From Kosakonia sp. SMBL-WEM22 (GTDB taxonomy: Bacteria; Pseudomonadota; Gammaproteobacteria; Enterobacterales; Enterobacteriaceae): a stretch of DNA of 64,000 bases. The stretch is taken from NCBI RefSeq assembly GCF_014490785.1, contig NZ_CP051488.1, positions 2,604,001 through 2,668,000 of the forward strand, given 5' to 3'. A program made the position numbers and the translations under genes. The notes under the pieces are model-generated. The model did not search any database. It saw only the letters and a list, made by a program, of their open reading frames with translations, and was not told the origin of the DNA. Shown here piece after piece: positions 1-9,672 of the stretch. Each line of letters starts with the position of its first letter. The stretch's first letter is position 1.

Positions 1-901
1 AGTAATAAGTACAGAGGTACGGATCGACGTGAACTTCTTTCGGGATCTCTTTTTTCAGTTTCTGGAACAGTTCAATCGGCATGTTGTTATAGGTCATGTC
101 AATTTCGCCGCTGCGGTAGCGGTTAACGTCCGTCACTTCTGCAGAGATTGGCAGGTAGGTCACCTGGTTAATAACGGTTTTGTCGTTGTCCCAGTAATTC
201 GTGTTGCGCTCAAGAACGATACGTTCGTTGACCACCCAATCTTTCAGCTTATAAGCGCCGTTGGTGACGATATTGGCAGGCTGGGTCCACTTATCGCCAA
301 ATTTTTCAATCGCGGCTTTTGGCACAGCGGAAACGGAGGGGTGAACCAGCAGTTTATAGAAATAGGGAACCGGCTCGCTCAGCGTTACTTCGAAGGTATT
401 ATCATCGATCGCTTTTACGCCCAGTTCGCTGGTCGTTTTTTTACCGGCGATAACATCATCGATATTGGCAATGTGGCCATATTGCAGATAGCTGGCGTAA
501 GGCGAGGCGGTTTTCGGATCGGCCAGGCGCTGCCAGCTGTAAACGAAGTCATGGGCCGTAACCGGCGTGCCGTCTGACCATTTGGCGTTTTTACGCAGAT
601 GGAATGTCCAGACTTTGAAATCTTTGTTTTCCCATTTTTCAGCAACACCTGCAGTCGGGTGGCCTTCAACATCGGAAATAAGCAGACCTTCAAACAGGTC
701 GCGGTTTACGTTTGATTCCGGAACGCCCTCGATTTTATGCGGATCGAGAGATTGCACTTCAGCACCGTTATTACGCACCAGCGTCTGTTTTTCCGCCAGT
801 TGAACGCCAGCCGGAACATCGGCCGCGAAGGCTGCGTTACCGGAAATAAGCGCCGCTAAAATACCCGCTGCAACTACGCTTTTCTTTGTGATGATGGACA
901 T
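1..901 (-). CDS. oppA: Periplasmic oligopeptide-binding protein OppA (3' end outside window)
   Basis: Substrate-binding protein of the OppABCDF oligopeptide ABC importer, acting in the periplasm. Reading the minus strand from the ATG at 901 gives about 300 codons with no stop before the window edge; the family is about 543 residues, so roughly the last 45% is missing. Residues 1-26 form a Sec signal peptide with likely cleavage after GNAAFA, followed by ADVPAG as in E. coli OppA. SBP_bac_5 features such as SLDPHKIEGVPES and WTFHLRKNAKWSDGTPVT are clear. GGAG lies about 8 bases before the ATG. The leader just before the start is C/A-rich (CACAACACA), the sort of element GcvB sRNA pairs with in oppA mRNA of relatives (family knowledge; pairing not tested). 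Confidence 0.97.
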   Translation of the reverse strand, partial: MSIITKKSVVAAGILAALISGNAAFAADVPAGVQLAEKQTLVRNNGAEVQSLDPHKIEGVPESNVNRDLFEGLLISDVEGHPTAGVAEKWENKDFKVWTFHLRKNAKWSDGTPVTAHDFVYSWQRLADPKTASPYASYLQYGHIANIDDVIAGKKTTSELGVKAIDDNTFEVTLSEPVPYFYKLLVHPSVSAVPKAAIEKFGDKWTQPANIVTNGAYKLKDWVVNERIVLERNTNYWDNDKTVINQVTYLPISAEVTDVNRYRSGEIDMTYNNMPIELFQKLKKEIPKEVHVDPYLCTYY

Positions 902-1719
902 TGTGTTGTGACTCCAATCATTATAATTACCGACATTTATGCCAGCTGTATCATCCCCTGTTCGGGGGCCTGAATAGCGCAGGAGCTTTTGGCGCTTTCA
1001 GACATCTTTTTTTACTTCTGCTATCACCGACTTTTTTATTACGGATCGCTCGAACGGCAATCTCGCGTCGATTCATTAACGCGCCTCCCCTGTCGAGACG
1101 CGTTGCATTGATGATATTTATTTTTCTAATTGAAAACGATTCTCAACAAATCGCTTTACGGCGTAAATTATGAGGCTGATAAAGACATTCGCCGGAAAAT
1201 AACAAATGCCTGAGACCGCCGCCAATACATTTTGCAAATTTGTTAACCATTTCTCTTTTACGGCGTAGCGACGGCCGCAGTGAGATGACGACTGCGTCTC
1301 CCTGTTGTTTTTTTCTTATTGATTATCAATCAGATAAAGAAGCATCACCGCCTTGTGATACTTGTTGGCTGCCTTCGCAGAGCTTTGCACAAAAAATCAA
1401 CAATTAACTGCTTTTTAGCACATTACTCTGCGAGGAGATTGAAAGTACTAATATCATTTCGATAATGACTCGGCAAGCCCAATAGTATGATGTGAGAGAA
1501 ATAACAGTCTCACTTGCTCAAAATGCAGACATCAATGATTCAGGAAACTTATAATTCTCTGATAGGAAAAAGCTTTTCTGATTATTGTATTTTGTTATGC
1601 CTGACGCAGATTTGCTGATTCTCCATAGCTTTTACTAATTATGCGAACAGACTTACATTTGAAAGCGCGATGTTCTCGCGCCTGGATAAGAATAAAACCT
1701 ATATAAATGAAAGAATGAA
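902..1719. other. Long oppA-ychE intergenic region
   Basis: About 820 bases with no convincing gene between oppA and ychE, both on the minus strand, so it should hold the oppA promoter and leader. It is AT-rich from about 1200 to 1660. Short open frames here lack ribosome-binding sites and family similarity. One Fur-box-like palindrome is listed separately. I see no tRNA, CRISPR or insertion element. Confidence 0.6.
1131..1145. promoter_or_regulatory. Fur-box-like 7-1-7 palindrome
   Basis: TGAAAACGATTCTCA reads TGAGAATCGTTTTCA on the other strand and resembles the TGATAATnATTATCA Fur consensus with a few mismatches. It lies about 230 bases upstream of the oppA start with no other gene near, so its role, if any, is uncertain. 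Confidence 0.3.
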
Positions 1720-2367
1720 TCAATTCAGCAGGCCGGGAAAAAGAGATTTTGCGCCAGCGATAATGAACTCAATGCCTAATGCCATCAGCAGCAATCCCAT
1801 GATACGTGTGATCACATTAATGCCGGTTTGCCTGAGCAGGCGCACCAGCCATGGCGCAATACGAAACAGCCCCCATGAACAGAGCGCGAACAGCGCAATC
1901 GCTAGTGAGAAACCAATCAGGTGTGCCAGCGTGTGGTAGCGCGTACCCCAGACAATAGTTGAGCTGATCGCTCCAGGCCCCGCCATCAATGGCAACGCTA
2001 ATGGCACTACGCCTACGCTTTCACGAATAGCGGTTTCTGATTTCTCCTGCTTGTTCTGTTTATCCTCCCCAAGCTTGCCGCTGATCATCGACATTGCGAT
2101 GGTGACGACCAGAATCCCCCCGGCAATGCGGAAAGAGTCAATTGAGATCCCAAACAGTTGCAGAATAGTGTCGCCAAGGAAGAGTGACGTCCAGAGAATG
2201 ATCGCGACTGAGACATTCGCGGTAAGGTTGGTTTTATTGCGGGCGTCGGCCATTTGATAGCTGGTCATACTAATAAAAACCGGGATGATGCCAACCGGGT
2301 TGACCAGCGCAAAAAGACCGACGAAAAATTTAAAATAGAGAGGAATATCAAACCCAAAGTGATCCAC
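1720..2367 (-). CDS. ychE: MarC-family inner membrane protein YchE
   Basis: UPF0056/MarC family integral membrane protein of unknown function, 215 residues, the usual family length. Six hydrophobic segments are visible. The N-terminal FALVNPVGIIPVFISMT block and the central PLALPLMAGPGAIS block are the two family signatures and are near identical to E. coli YchE. The start is GTG at 2367, preceded by GGAG six bases upstream on the minus strand. It sits between oppA and adhE as in E. coli. The function remains undefined; the family is not a proven antibiotic transporter despite the MarC name. Confidence 0.93.
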   Translation of the reverse strand: MDHFGFDIPLYFKFFVGLFALVNPVGIIPVFISMTSYQMADARNKTNLTANVSVAIILWTSLFLGDTILQLFGISIDSFRIAGGILVVTIAMSMISGKLGEDKQNKQEKSETAIRESVGVVPLALPLMAGPGAISSTIVWGTRYHTLAHLIGFSLAIALFALCSWGLFRIAPWLVRLLRQTGINVITRIMGLLLMALGIEFIIAGAKSLFPGLLN

Positions 2368-2844
2368 AGCAAGCTCCGCGTTATCGCCAGTACCTTAGAA
2401 ACAATAGCGTGACAGGAAAATCCATGCAGAAGATACGCGGTTTTTTTGTAGCGTCCATCACTTCGTTCGCTAATAACCCTGATAAAACAGGGTGTTATTG
2501 AGTTTAGACAAATGTGAAAAATCTGAACCATCATTAGCTGCTAAAAGTTAACAATTGATACAAATGACCGAAAACGGCCGAGCTGAAAGGTGTCAGCTTA
2601 GTGAAAAATTGATATGGATCACGCATTAATTACTCAGAAGTGGGTAATCTTGATGCCACGAATAGAGAGCAGAAATGTTAATAATTGCTCCCCTTTCGTT
2701 AAGGCTCTTTTAGTAAATCAGCGGCAGGCTGCTATGTAACTTGTTGTCTTACATAGCTTTACACAACCTACGGCGGTGCTGTCTATACTGACAGTTTGGG
2801 CAGATGGTTTACTAAAAGAGTTTAAACATTATCAGGAGAGCATT
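2368..2844. promoter_or_regulatory. adhE upstream control region and leader
   Basis: About 480 bases between the divergent ychE and adhE. In E. coli the equivalent stretch carries the distant adhE promoter and a long leader whose ribosome-binding site is masked until RNase III cleaves it (established for E. coli). Here AGGAG at 2834-2838 precedes the adhE ATG by six bases. I cannot assign individual Cra, Fis or NarL sites with confidence, and I see no additional gene. Confidence 0.5.
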
Positions 2845-5529
2845 ATGGCTGTTACTAATGTCGCTGAACTGAACGCACTCGTTGAACGTGTGAAGAAAGC
2901 CCAGCGTGAATATGCCAACTTTACTCAAGAGCAAGTAGATAAAATCTTCCGCGCCGCCGCTCTGGCTGCCGCAGATGCTCGAATCCCCCTCGCGAAAATG
3001 GCCGTAGCCGAATCCGGCATGGGTATCATTGAAGATAAAGTGATTAAAAACCACTTTGCTTCTGAGTATATCTACAACGCGTATAAAGATGAGAAAACCT
3101 GCGGCGTATTATCGGAAGATGATACGTTTGGCACGATTACTATCGCTGAGCCTATCGGCATTATCTGCGGTATTGTACCGACCACTAACCCCACCTCTAC
3201 TGCAATTTTTAAATCACTGATTAGCCTGAAAACCCGTAACGCAATTATCTTCTCTCCACATCCGCGTGCGAAAGATGCGACTAACAAAGCGGCGGATATT
3301 GTGCTGCAGGCGGCCATCGCGGCAGGTGCGCCGAAAGATCTGATCGGCTGGATTGACCAACCTTCCGTCGAACTCTCCAATGCTTTAATGCATCACCCGG
3401 ATATCAACCTGATCCTCGCAACCGGCGGTCCGGGCATGGTGAAAGCGGCTTACAGCTCCGGTAAACCGGCCATCGGTGTCGGCGCGGGTAACACCCCGGT
3501 TGTGATCGACGAAACCGCAGATATCAAACGCGCGGTCGCCTCCGTGCTGATGTCAAAAACCTTTGATAACGGCGTTATCTGCGCCTCCGAACAGTCTGTT
3601 GTTGTGGTTGACTCCGTGTACGACGCGGTACGCGAGCGCTTCGCCAGCCACGGCGGGTACATGCTGCAGGGTCAGGAGTTAAAAGCGGTTCAGGATATCA
3701 TCCTGAAAAACGGTGCGCTGAACGCAGCGATTGTAGGCCAACCGGCATACAAAATTGCTGAACTCGCAGGCTTTAGCGTACCGGCAAACACCAAGATCCT
3801 GATTGGTGAAGTGACCGTGGTGGATGAGAGCGAACCGTTTGCCCATGAGAAACTCTCTCCAACACTGGCAATGTATCGCGCGAAAGATTTCGACGATGCG
3901 GTCATTAAAGCAGAGAAACTGGTCGCCATGGGCGGCATCGGGCACACCTCCTGTCTCTATACCGACCAGGATAACCAGCCTGAACGTGTGGCCCACTTTG
4001 GCCAGATGATGAAAACCGCGCGTATCCTTATCAACACCCCGGCCTCCCAGGGGGGTATCGGTGACCTCTACAACTTCAAACTCGCGCCTTCCCTGACTCT
4101 GGGTTGTGGTTCATGGGGTGGTAACTCCATCTCAGAAAACGTTGGTCCGAAGCACCTGATCAACAAGAAAACCGTTGCTAAGCGAGCTGAGAACATGTTG
4201 TGGCATAAACTTCCGAAATCAATCTACTTCCGCCGCGGCTCTCTGCCTATCGCGCTGGATGAAGTGATTACTGATGGTCACAAACGCGCCATGATCGTGA
4301 CCGACCGTTTCCTCTTCAACAACGGCTATGCCGATCAGATCACCTCTGTGCTGAAGGCAGCAGGCGTGGAAACCGAAGTGTTCTTTGAAGTGGAAGCCGA
4401 CCCTACCCTGACCGTAGTGCGTAAAGGCGCTGAACTGTCCAACTCCTTTAAGCCGGACGTGATTATCGCCCTCGGCGGCGGTTCCCCGATGGATGCCGCG
4501 AAAATCATGTGGGTGATGTACGAACATCCGGAAACCCACTTCGAAGAGCTGGCGCTGCGCTTTATGGATATCCGTAAACGTATCTACAAATTCCCGAAAA
4601 TGGGCGTCAAAGCGAAAATGATCGCTGTGACCACCACTTCTGGTACCGGTTCTGAAGTAACGCCGTTTGCAGTTGTGACCGATGATGCCACTGGCCAGAA
4701 ATACCCGCTGGCGGATTACGCCCTGACTCCGGATATGGCGGTAGTTGACGCTAACCTGGTGATGGATATGCCGAAATCACTCTGCGCATTTGGTGGCCTG
4801 GATGCGGTAACCCATGCCCTGGAAGCTTACGTCTCCGTGCTGGCATCTGAGTTCTCCGACGGTCAGGCGCTGCAGGCCCTGAAGCTGCTGAAAGAGAACC
4901 TGCCGGCCTCCTATAATGAAGGGGCAAAAAACCCTGTCGCACGTGAACGTGTTCACAGTGCCGCAACCATTGCCGGTATCGCCTTTGCTAACGCCTTCCT
5001 CGGCGTGTGTCACTCCATGGCGCACAAACTGGGTTCACAGTTCCACATTCCGCACGGCCTCGCCAACGCCCTGTTGATCAGTAACGTTATTCGCTATAAC
5101 GCAAATGACAACCCGACCAAACAGACCGCGTTCAGTCAGTATGACCGTCCGCAGGCACGCCGCCGTTACGCAGAGATCGCCGATCACCTGGGCCTCTCTG
5201 CACCGGGCGACCGTACCGCGGCAAAAATTGAGAAGCTGCTGGCCTGGCTGGAGAGTTTAAAAGCGGAGTTGGGTATTCCGAAATCGATTCGCGAAGCTGG
5301 CGTACAGGAAGCGGACTTCCTGGCAAACGTCGACAAACTCTCTGAAGATGCGTTTGACGACCAGTGCACCGGCGCAAACCCGCGCTACCCGCTCATCGCA
5401 GAACTGAAGCAGATCCTGCTGGATACCTTCTACGGACGCGAATACAAAGAGGGTGAAGCCGCTGACACACCAAAAGTGGAAGCCGCACCGGTTGTTAAAG
5501 CTGACAAGAAAGCGAAAAAAACTGCTTAA
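2845..5529 (+). CDS. adhE: Bifunctional acetaldehyde-CoA/alcohol dehydrogenase AdhE
   Basis: Converts acetyl-CoA to acetaldehyde and then ethanol using two NADH during fermentation; it assembles into cytoplasmic spirosome filaments. The protein has 894 residues (E. coli 891). The aldehyde dehydrogenase half covers about residues 1-440, with catalytic Cys246 in GVICASEQS. The iron-dependent alcohol dehydrogenase half follows from about 450, with DAVTHALEAYVS and CHSMAHKLGSQFHIPHG supplying the Asp/His metal ligands. The open frame extends 23 codons upstream, but the ATG at 2845 has AGGAG before it and matches the E. coli N-terminus MAVTNVAELN. The C-terminus ends in a Lys/Ala-rich tail slightly longer than in E. 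coli. Confidence 0.99.
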   Translation: MAVTNVAELNALVERVKKAQREYANFTQEQVDKIFRAAALAAADARIPLAKMAVAESGMGIIEDKVIKNHFASEYIYNAYKDEKTCGVLSEDDTFGTITIAEPIGIICGIVPTTNPTSTAIFKSLISLKTRNAIIFSPHPRAKDATNKAADIVLQAAIAAGAPKDLIGWIDQPSVELSNALMHHPDINLILATGGPGMVKAAYSSGKPAIGVGAGNTPVVIDETADIKRAVASVLMSKTFDNGVICASEQSVVVVDSVYDAVRERFASHGGYMLQGQELKAVQDIILKNGALNAAIVGQPAYKIAELAGFSVPANTKILIGEVTVVDESEPFAHEKLSPTLAMYRAKDFDDAVIKAEKLVAMGGIGHTSCLYTDQDNQPERVAHFGQMMKTARILINTPASQGGIGDLYNFKLAPSLTLGCGSWGGNSISENVGPKHLINKKTVAKRAENMLWHKLPKSIYFRRGSLPIALDEVITDGHKRAMIVTDRFLFNNGYADQITSVLKAAGVETEVFFEVEADPTLTVVRKGAELSNSFKPDVIIALGGGSPMDAAKIMWVMYEHPETHFEELALRFMDIRKRIYKFPKMGVKAKMIAVTTTSGTGSEVTPFAVVTDDATGQKYPLADYALTPDMAVVDANLVMDMPKSLCAFGGLDAVTHALEAYVSVLASEFSDGQALQALKLLKENLPASYNEGAKNPVARERVHSAATIAGIAFANAFLGVCHSMAHKLGSQFHIPHGLANALLISNVIRYNANDNPTKQTAFSQYDRPQARRRYAEIADHLGLSAPGDRTAAKIEKLLAWLESLKAELGIPKSIREAGVQEADFLANVDKLSEDAFDDQCTGANPRYPLIAELKQILLDTFYGREYKEGEAADTPKVEAAPVVKADKKAKKTA

Positions 5530-5543
5530 TGTTTTAACGTCAT

Positions 5544-5572
5544 AAAAAAACCCGCTTCGGCGGGTTTTTTAT
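5544..5572 (+). terminator. adhE intrinsic terminator
   Basis: Stem ACCCGC-TTCG-GCGGGT with A-run before and T-run after, starting about 15 bases past the adhE stop. The flanking A and T runs mean it can also terminate convergent tdk transcription. Confidence 0.92.
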
Positions 5573-5618
5573 TTTCTGCACGACTAAATCCTGTTACTCA
5601 GGTATCAGCACACCCTAC

Positions 5619-6233
5619 CTACCCACGCACCCGCGCTTGTATCGTCGCGAGAGAGCCCTCTGCCAGCGCTTCTTTATAATGTTTACGGCAAACAGAAACG
5701 TAGCGTTCATTGCCGCCAATAACCACCTGCTCACCTTCATTATAAGGGCGCCCGGCGTGATCCAAACGCAGTACCATACTCGCCTTACGTCCACAGAAAC
5801 AGATGGTCTTAAGCTCAACTAATTTGTCCGACCATGCCAGCAAATACTGGCTGCCGCCAAAAAGTTCACCGCGGAAATCGGTTCTTAAGCCATAACAGAG
5901 CACGGGAATATCAAGTTCATCCACCACTTCTGAAAGAGCGTATACCTGCTCCCGCGTCAAAAATTGACACTCATCCACCAGTACACAATGCACGGCCTCT
6001 TCTTCATGCTGAGCTTTAATGTCATCGAACAGTGAGGTGTGCTGATTAAAAAGACGTGCGGGCGAGGATAAGCCAATTCGTGAACTGACTTTGCCTGCCC
6101 CAAAGCGGTTATCAATTTCTGCGGTATAAACTACCGTTCTCATGCCTCGCTCTTGATAGTTGTACGAGGATTGTAGTAACGCCGTCGATTTCCCTGCATT
6201 CATTGCTGAATAGTAGAAATAAAGCTGTGCCAT
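5619..6233 (-). CDS. tdk: Thymidine kinase
   Basis: Phosphorylates thymidine to dTMP with ATP in the pyrimidine salvage pathway; cytoplasmic tetramer of type II thymidine kinases. There are 204 residues (E. coli 205). The P-loop is SAMNAGKST at residues 9-17, the catalytic Glu88 lies in VDECQFL, and CxCG plus CxxH near the C-terminus form the zinc site. YNEGEQVVIGG is the lasso-loop region. The open frame extends seven codons upstream, but the ATG at 6233 matches E. coli MAQLYFYYSA. The last residues (LATIQARVRG) differ from E. coli, as is usual for this tail. Convergent with adhE. Confidence 0.98.
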   Translation of the reverse strand: MAQLYFYYSAMNAGKSTALLQSSYNYQERGMRTVVYTAEIDNRFGAGKVSSRIGLSSPARLFNQHTSLFDDIKAQHEEEAVHCVLVDECQFLTREQVYALSEVVDELDIPVLCYGLRTDFRGELFGGSQYLLAWSDKLVELKTICFCGRKASMVLRLDHAGRPYNEGEQVVIGGNERYVSVCRKHYKEALAEGSLATIQARVRG

Positions 6234-6780
6234 TGCGCGCAAAACCTTAATCAAAGTATGAAGATCCTGCGACGAATTGTATCATGTTTTAGGGCGATGG
6301 CCTGACCAACGATTGTAGCTTAGGTTAATCCTGTACTTAGATTTACGCATAAATGCGCATTTTCCGTTCATAAGCTTTGTAGCTGCATAAGAAACAGCAA
6401 TAACAAATACAGGAGGTTAGAGCGCTGCTCTTATGCGATGATTCTCATCATATCTTTCAGAAATTATTAATTTTTTACTAAAGTAAGCGCATTTAATGCG
6501 GTAATAAAGCCGGTGGTTATTTATCCATTGGAGCTATTTCTCCAGAAGGAATAATCAAAAAATAGCGCTTTAGCTTCGCATAGCAGGGAACCTAAGCTGC
6601 ACGCTTATACCTGTTTGGCTGTGTGGTTGTTGATTAAAAATTTAAGATAACGGTATTTAGAAAAAACTTAAATAAAGAGCTATTTTGAATTCCTTACATT
6701 CGCGGCTATTGCGCTGATGAATTTAACGCTCTATTATTAGAGCCAACAAACCACCCCAATATAAGTTTGAGATTACTACA
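6234..6780. promoter_or_regulatory. tdk-hns divergent intergenic region
   Basis: About 550 AT-rich bases between divergent tdk and hns. In E. coli this region carries the hns promoter with curved DNA bound by H-NS itself and by Fis (established). The last 40 bases before the hns start are essentially the E. coli hns leader. A GATGATTCTCATC palindrome sits near 6439. I see no additional gene. Confidence 0.5.
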
Positions 6781-7191
6781 ATGAGCGAAGCACTTAAAAT
6801 TCTGAACAACATCCGTACTCTGCGCGCACAGGCAAGAGAATGCACGCTGGAAACACTGGAAGAGATGCTGGAAAAATTAGAAGTTGTGGTTAATGAGCGT
6901 CGTGAAGAAGAGAACGCTGCCGCAGCTGAAGTTGAAGAGCGTACTCGTAAACTGCAGCAGTATCGTGAAATGCTGATTGCTGACGGTATTGACCCGAATG
7001 AATTGCTGAACAGCATGGCTGCAGCTAAAACGGGCACGAAAGCAAAACGCGCTGCTCGTCCGGCTAAATATAGCTACGTAGATGAAAATGGCGAAACGAA
7101 AACCTGGACCGGCCAGGGTCGTACACCAGCAGTAATCAAAAAAGCGATGGATGAGCAAGGTAAAAAGCTGGAAGACTTCCTGCTCGCGTAA
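6781..7191 (+). CDS. hns: Nucleoid-associated silencer H-NS
   Basis: Global DNA-binding protein that oligomerises along AT-rich DNA and silences horizontally acquired genes. There are 136 residues (E. coli 137). Residues 1-64 form the coiled-coil dimerisation region (LEEMLEKLEVVVNERREEE), followed by the second oligomerisation helix, a Lys/Ala linker, and the C-terminal DNA-binding domain with the AT-hook-like motif TWTGQGRTP near residues 108-116. The ATG is preceded by GAG about nine bases upstream, as in E. coli. The C-terminus ends EDFLLA rather than DDFLIKQ. As the main silencer of foreign DNA it may affect expression of the accessory genes near 45-59 kb (inference). Confidence 0.99.
   Translation: MSEALKILNNIRTLRAQARECTLETLEEMLEKLEVVVNERREEENAAAAEVEERTRKLQQYREMLIADGIDPNELLNSMAAAKTGTKAKRAARPAKYSYVDENGETKTWTGQGRTPAVIKKAMDEQGKKLEDFLLA
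6787..6802 (+). promoter_or_regulatory. Likely DsrA sRNA pairing site in hns mRNA
   Basis: Codons 3-8 read GAAGCACTTAAAATTC, complementary to the AAGUGCUUC-containing segment of E. coli DsrA, which represses hns translation by pairing just inside the coding region. The site is seen here; the presence of DsrA in this genome is inferred. Confidence 0.5.
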
Positions 7192-7218
7192 GTGAGTAAT
7201 CTCTTACCCGCTTTTAAT

Positions 7219-7245
7219 ATCCCGCCGCTGGCGGGATTTTTTTTG
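7219..7245 (+). terminator. hns intrinsic terminator
   Basis: ATCCCGCC-GCT-GGCGGGAT followed by a run of eight T, about 28 bases past the hns stop. Confidence 0.92.
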
Positions 7246-7387
7246 TACGTCCTACACAATTTCTTCACAAATAACCCGGTAAGGTCGATCTTTGACTCAT
7301 CGATTCCGGTGCTCATATTCCCGCCACTTTAATTACTAGCGTGCTACGCTTTTTCTTATAGCTCTTTTACAGTAGCTTTCTGACGCA

Positions 7388-7433
7388 ATAAAAAAGGCCG
7401 GTATTAATCTGTGCTAAACACGATTAATACCGG
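7388..7433 (-). terminator. galU intrinsic terminator
   Basis: A perfect 12-bp stem (CCGGTATTAATC / GATTAATACCGG) with a 12-base loop lies just past galU. On the minus strand it is followed by GCCTTTTTTATT, so it terminates galU transcription. Confidence 0.9.
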
Positions 7434-7457
7434 ACCTGGACACTCTCAGCGCTAAGC

Positions 7458-8369
7458 TTATGCTTTGGCAGCGCCTACCGTTTCGTTCAGCCAGGCTGTG
7501 AACTCTTCGCCCAGCGATTTATGGCGAATGCCGTATTCTACAAAGGCGCGCATATAGCCCAGTTTATTACCACAGTCATGGCTTTTGCCTTTCATGTGAT
7601 AGGCTTCAACCGTCTCTTTTTCGATCAGCATATCGATGGCATCGGTAAGCTGGATCTCATCACCGGCTCCCGGAGGCGTTTTCGCCAGCAGCGGCCAAAT
7701 TTCAGCGCTCAGGACATAACGACCAACGACTGCCAGGTTCGATGGCGCAACGTTCGCTTTCGGCTTCTCAACCACGCCAACCATCGGCACGCTATCGCCC
7801 GGATTCAACGTGGCACCTTTGCAGTCCACTACGCCATAAGCGGTGACGTCCTCTACCGGCTCAACCATGATCTGGCTGGCACCCGTTTCATCGAAGCGTT
7901 TAATCATCTCTGCAAGGTTGTCCTGCGACAGATCAGACTCGAATTCATCAAGGATAACGTCCGGCAGGATAACCGCGACCGGTTCGTTACCGACAACCGG
8001 ATGCGCGCACATAACGGCATGACCAAGGCCCTTCGCCAGGCCCTGGCGTACCTGCATGATAGTGACATGCGGCGGGCAAATGGATTGCACCTCTTCCAGA
8101 AGCTGACGTTTAACGCGCTTCTCCAGCATTGCTTCAAGCTCAAAGCTGGTATCGAAGTGGTTTTCAATAGAGTTTTTAGATGAATGTGTCACCAGAACGA
8201 TTTCAGTAATACCCGCGGCAATACACTCATTGACCACGTACTGAATTAATGGCTTATCAACCAGCGGCAACATTTCTTTCGGAATTGCCTTCGTAGCTGG
8301 TAGCATCCTCGTTCCCAACCCCGCGACCGGGATTACTGCTTTAGTCACTTTCGAATTTATTGCAGCCAT
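7458..8369 (-). CDS. galU: UTP-glucose-1-phosphate uridylyltransferase GalU
   Basis: Makes UDP-glucose from UTP and glucose-1-phosphate, feeding LPS core, trehalose, osmoregulated glucan and galactose metabolism; cytoplasmic. There are 303 residues (E. coli 302). The nucleotidyltransferase signature GLGTRMLPATK is at residues 17-27, and VGVVEKPK and GAGDEIQLTDAI are conserved substrate-site blocks. The open frame extends 13 codons upstream, but the ATG at 8369 has AGGAG before it and matches E. coli MAAINTKV. The C-terminal tail (AWLNETVGAAKA) differs from E. coli. It lies downstream of rssB with a 198-base gap, so it probably has its own promoter. Confidence 0.98.
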   Translation of the reverse strand: MAAINSKVTKAVIPVAGLGTRMLPATKAIPKEMLPLVDKPLIQYVVNECIAAGITEIVLVTHSSKNSIENHFDTSFELEAMLEKRVKRQLLEEVQSICPPHVTIMQVRQGLAKGLGHAVMCAHPVVGNEPVAVILPDVILDEFESDLSQDNLAEMIKRFDETGASQIMVEPVEDVTAYGVVDCKGATLNPGDSVPMVGVVEKPKANVAPSNLAVVGRYVLSAEIWPLLAKTPPGAGDEIQLTDAIDMLIEKETVEAYHMKGKSHDCGNKLGYMRAFVEYGIRHKSLGEEFTAWLNETVGAAKA

Positions 8370-8567
8370 TGAAATCTCCTGGACTGTCCATGATTTGAAC
8401 AGGTTCATGAATTAACTCGCGTCTGAGTATATCAGTACCAACTCAATGACCAGGTCTGAAAAGGACGCGCTAACAACTAATTAGGATTAATACGAAGAAA
8501 CTGCGGCGATATTAGCATCCGTTTTTACAGGACGGGTAAATCTATCGGAGCGTCGCTGCGCGATCGC

Positions 8568-9581
8568 TCATTCCGCGTTCAACATTAAGCGTAACCGCCC
8601 GCCTGCACCCCAAACCTGGCACTGCCACGCTTCGCTACGATGGCTTACCTGGTTCAGGTAGGTATTCCCAAGCGTGCCGAGAGGAACGCCGCTGCTGATT
8701 TGAATTTGGTGTTCACCGGTATTTAACGTAGCGTTTAGACCGGCCGAGACTAATAACAAATTCTTAAGCTCGCTATGGTAATACCCCACCAATAGCGGGA
8801 ACTGCCCCGGCAAATTTGCCTGGTGTAGCAATTGGTTTACCTGCTTAAGTAAAGCACCCATTTCAGGTAAGCGCTGGCGTTGATGTGATAATTGTTCCTG
8901 AAGTAAGCCATTAAATAATGCGCGCAGCAGCAGTGCCGCCAGCACACCATTATTGCCGGCGCGAGTAACATCAAGACAATAGAAAGCGAGGTCATGACCG
9001 GAAAGCGGTGCAATATCCAGCACCAGCCCGGGGCTTTCAGCAGAAACAAGTTGGCGATAATTTACCCGGCAGCCGGAAATGACCTGCTGTACCGGCGGCT
9101 GAAGCTCTTTTAATAAATTCGCCGCGGCCTGCGGGTTATCCACCAGCGCATCCCAGTCCTGGAATAATCGCTCCTCCTCTTCGACCCGGGAATTAAACAT
9201 ATTCGGGTAGATGCAGGCGAAAATGGTTTCCCGCAGACGATTAAAATCTTTAACCGGCTTCAGAACCACATCCTGAACGCCAAGTCGTAGCGCTTTTGCA
9301 ATGTCAGCCATATTTTCGGTCGCCGAAATGACTAACACTGGCGTCTGCATGCCCTGATTGCGCAGCGTTTCAACCAGCACGAGACCGTTCATACGCGGCA
9401 TGGCCAGGTCGCAAATAATTAAATCAGGTTGATTGCCAGCCATCTGCTCCAGCGCATCAACTCCATCTCCGGCGAGCAACGTCGTTGCGCCGAGAGATTG
9501 CAACCATGAATCCAGCAGCGATCGGAAAACGAGTTCGTCTTCCACTAGCAATATCTGTTTTCCGACCAACGGCTGCGTCAT
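8568..9581 (-). CDS. rssB: Regulator of RpoS, adaptor protein RssB
   Basis: Response-regulator adaptor that delivers the stationary-phase sigma factor RpoS to ClpXP for degradation. There are 337 residues, exactly the E. coli length. The receiver domain occupies residues 8-120 with phospho-acceptor Asp58 in LIICDLAMP, followed by a linker helix and a C-terminal PP2C-like pseudophosphatase domain that shares the fold but not the metal ligands. The frame is open 17 codons further upstream; the ATG at 9581 matches MTQPLVGKQIL of E. coli. It follows rssA by 91 bases on the same strand, the conserved rssAB arrangement. Confidence 0.98.
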   Translation of the reverse strand: MTQPLVGKQILLVEDELVFRSLLDSWLQSLGATTLLAGDGVDALEQMAGNQPDLIICDLAMPRMNGLVLVETLRNQGMQTPVLVISATENMADIAKALRLGVQDVVLKPVKDFNRLRETIFACIYPNMFNSRVEEEERLFQDWDALVDNPQAAANLLKELQPPVQQVISGCRVNYRQLVSAESPGLVLDIAPLSGHDLAFYCLDVTRAGNNGVLAALLLRALFNGLLQEQLSHQRQRLPEMGALLKQVNQLLHQANLPGQFPLLVGYYHSELKNLLLVSAGLNATLNTGEHQIQISSGVPLGTLGNTYLNQVSHRSEAWQCQVWGAGGRLRLMLNAE

Positions 9582-9672
9582 CTCTTCTCCCCTGCCTGAC
9601 AGTAGATCAATAGTGGCATGCTTCGCCGACACTCGCCTGTCAGAATTTGCTGAAGTCTTATAAAAATTATGT

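Noticed and set aside
29..577. 182-codon plus-strand open frame at the window start
   Set aside because: It is antisense to oppA, whose reading frame is unmistakable from 901 down to the window edge.
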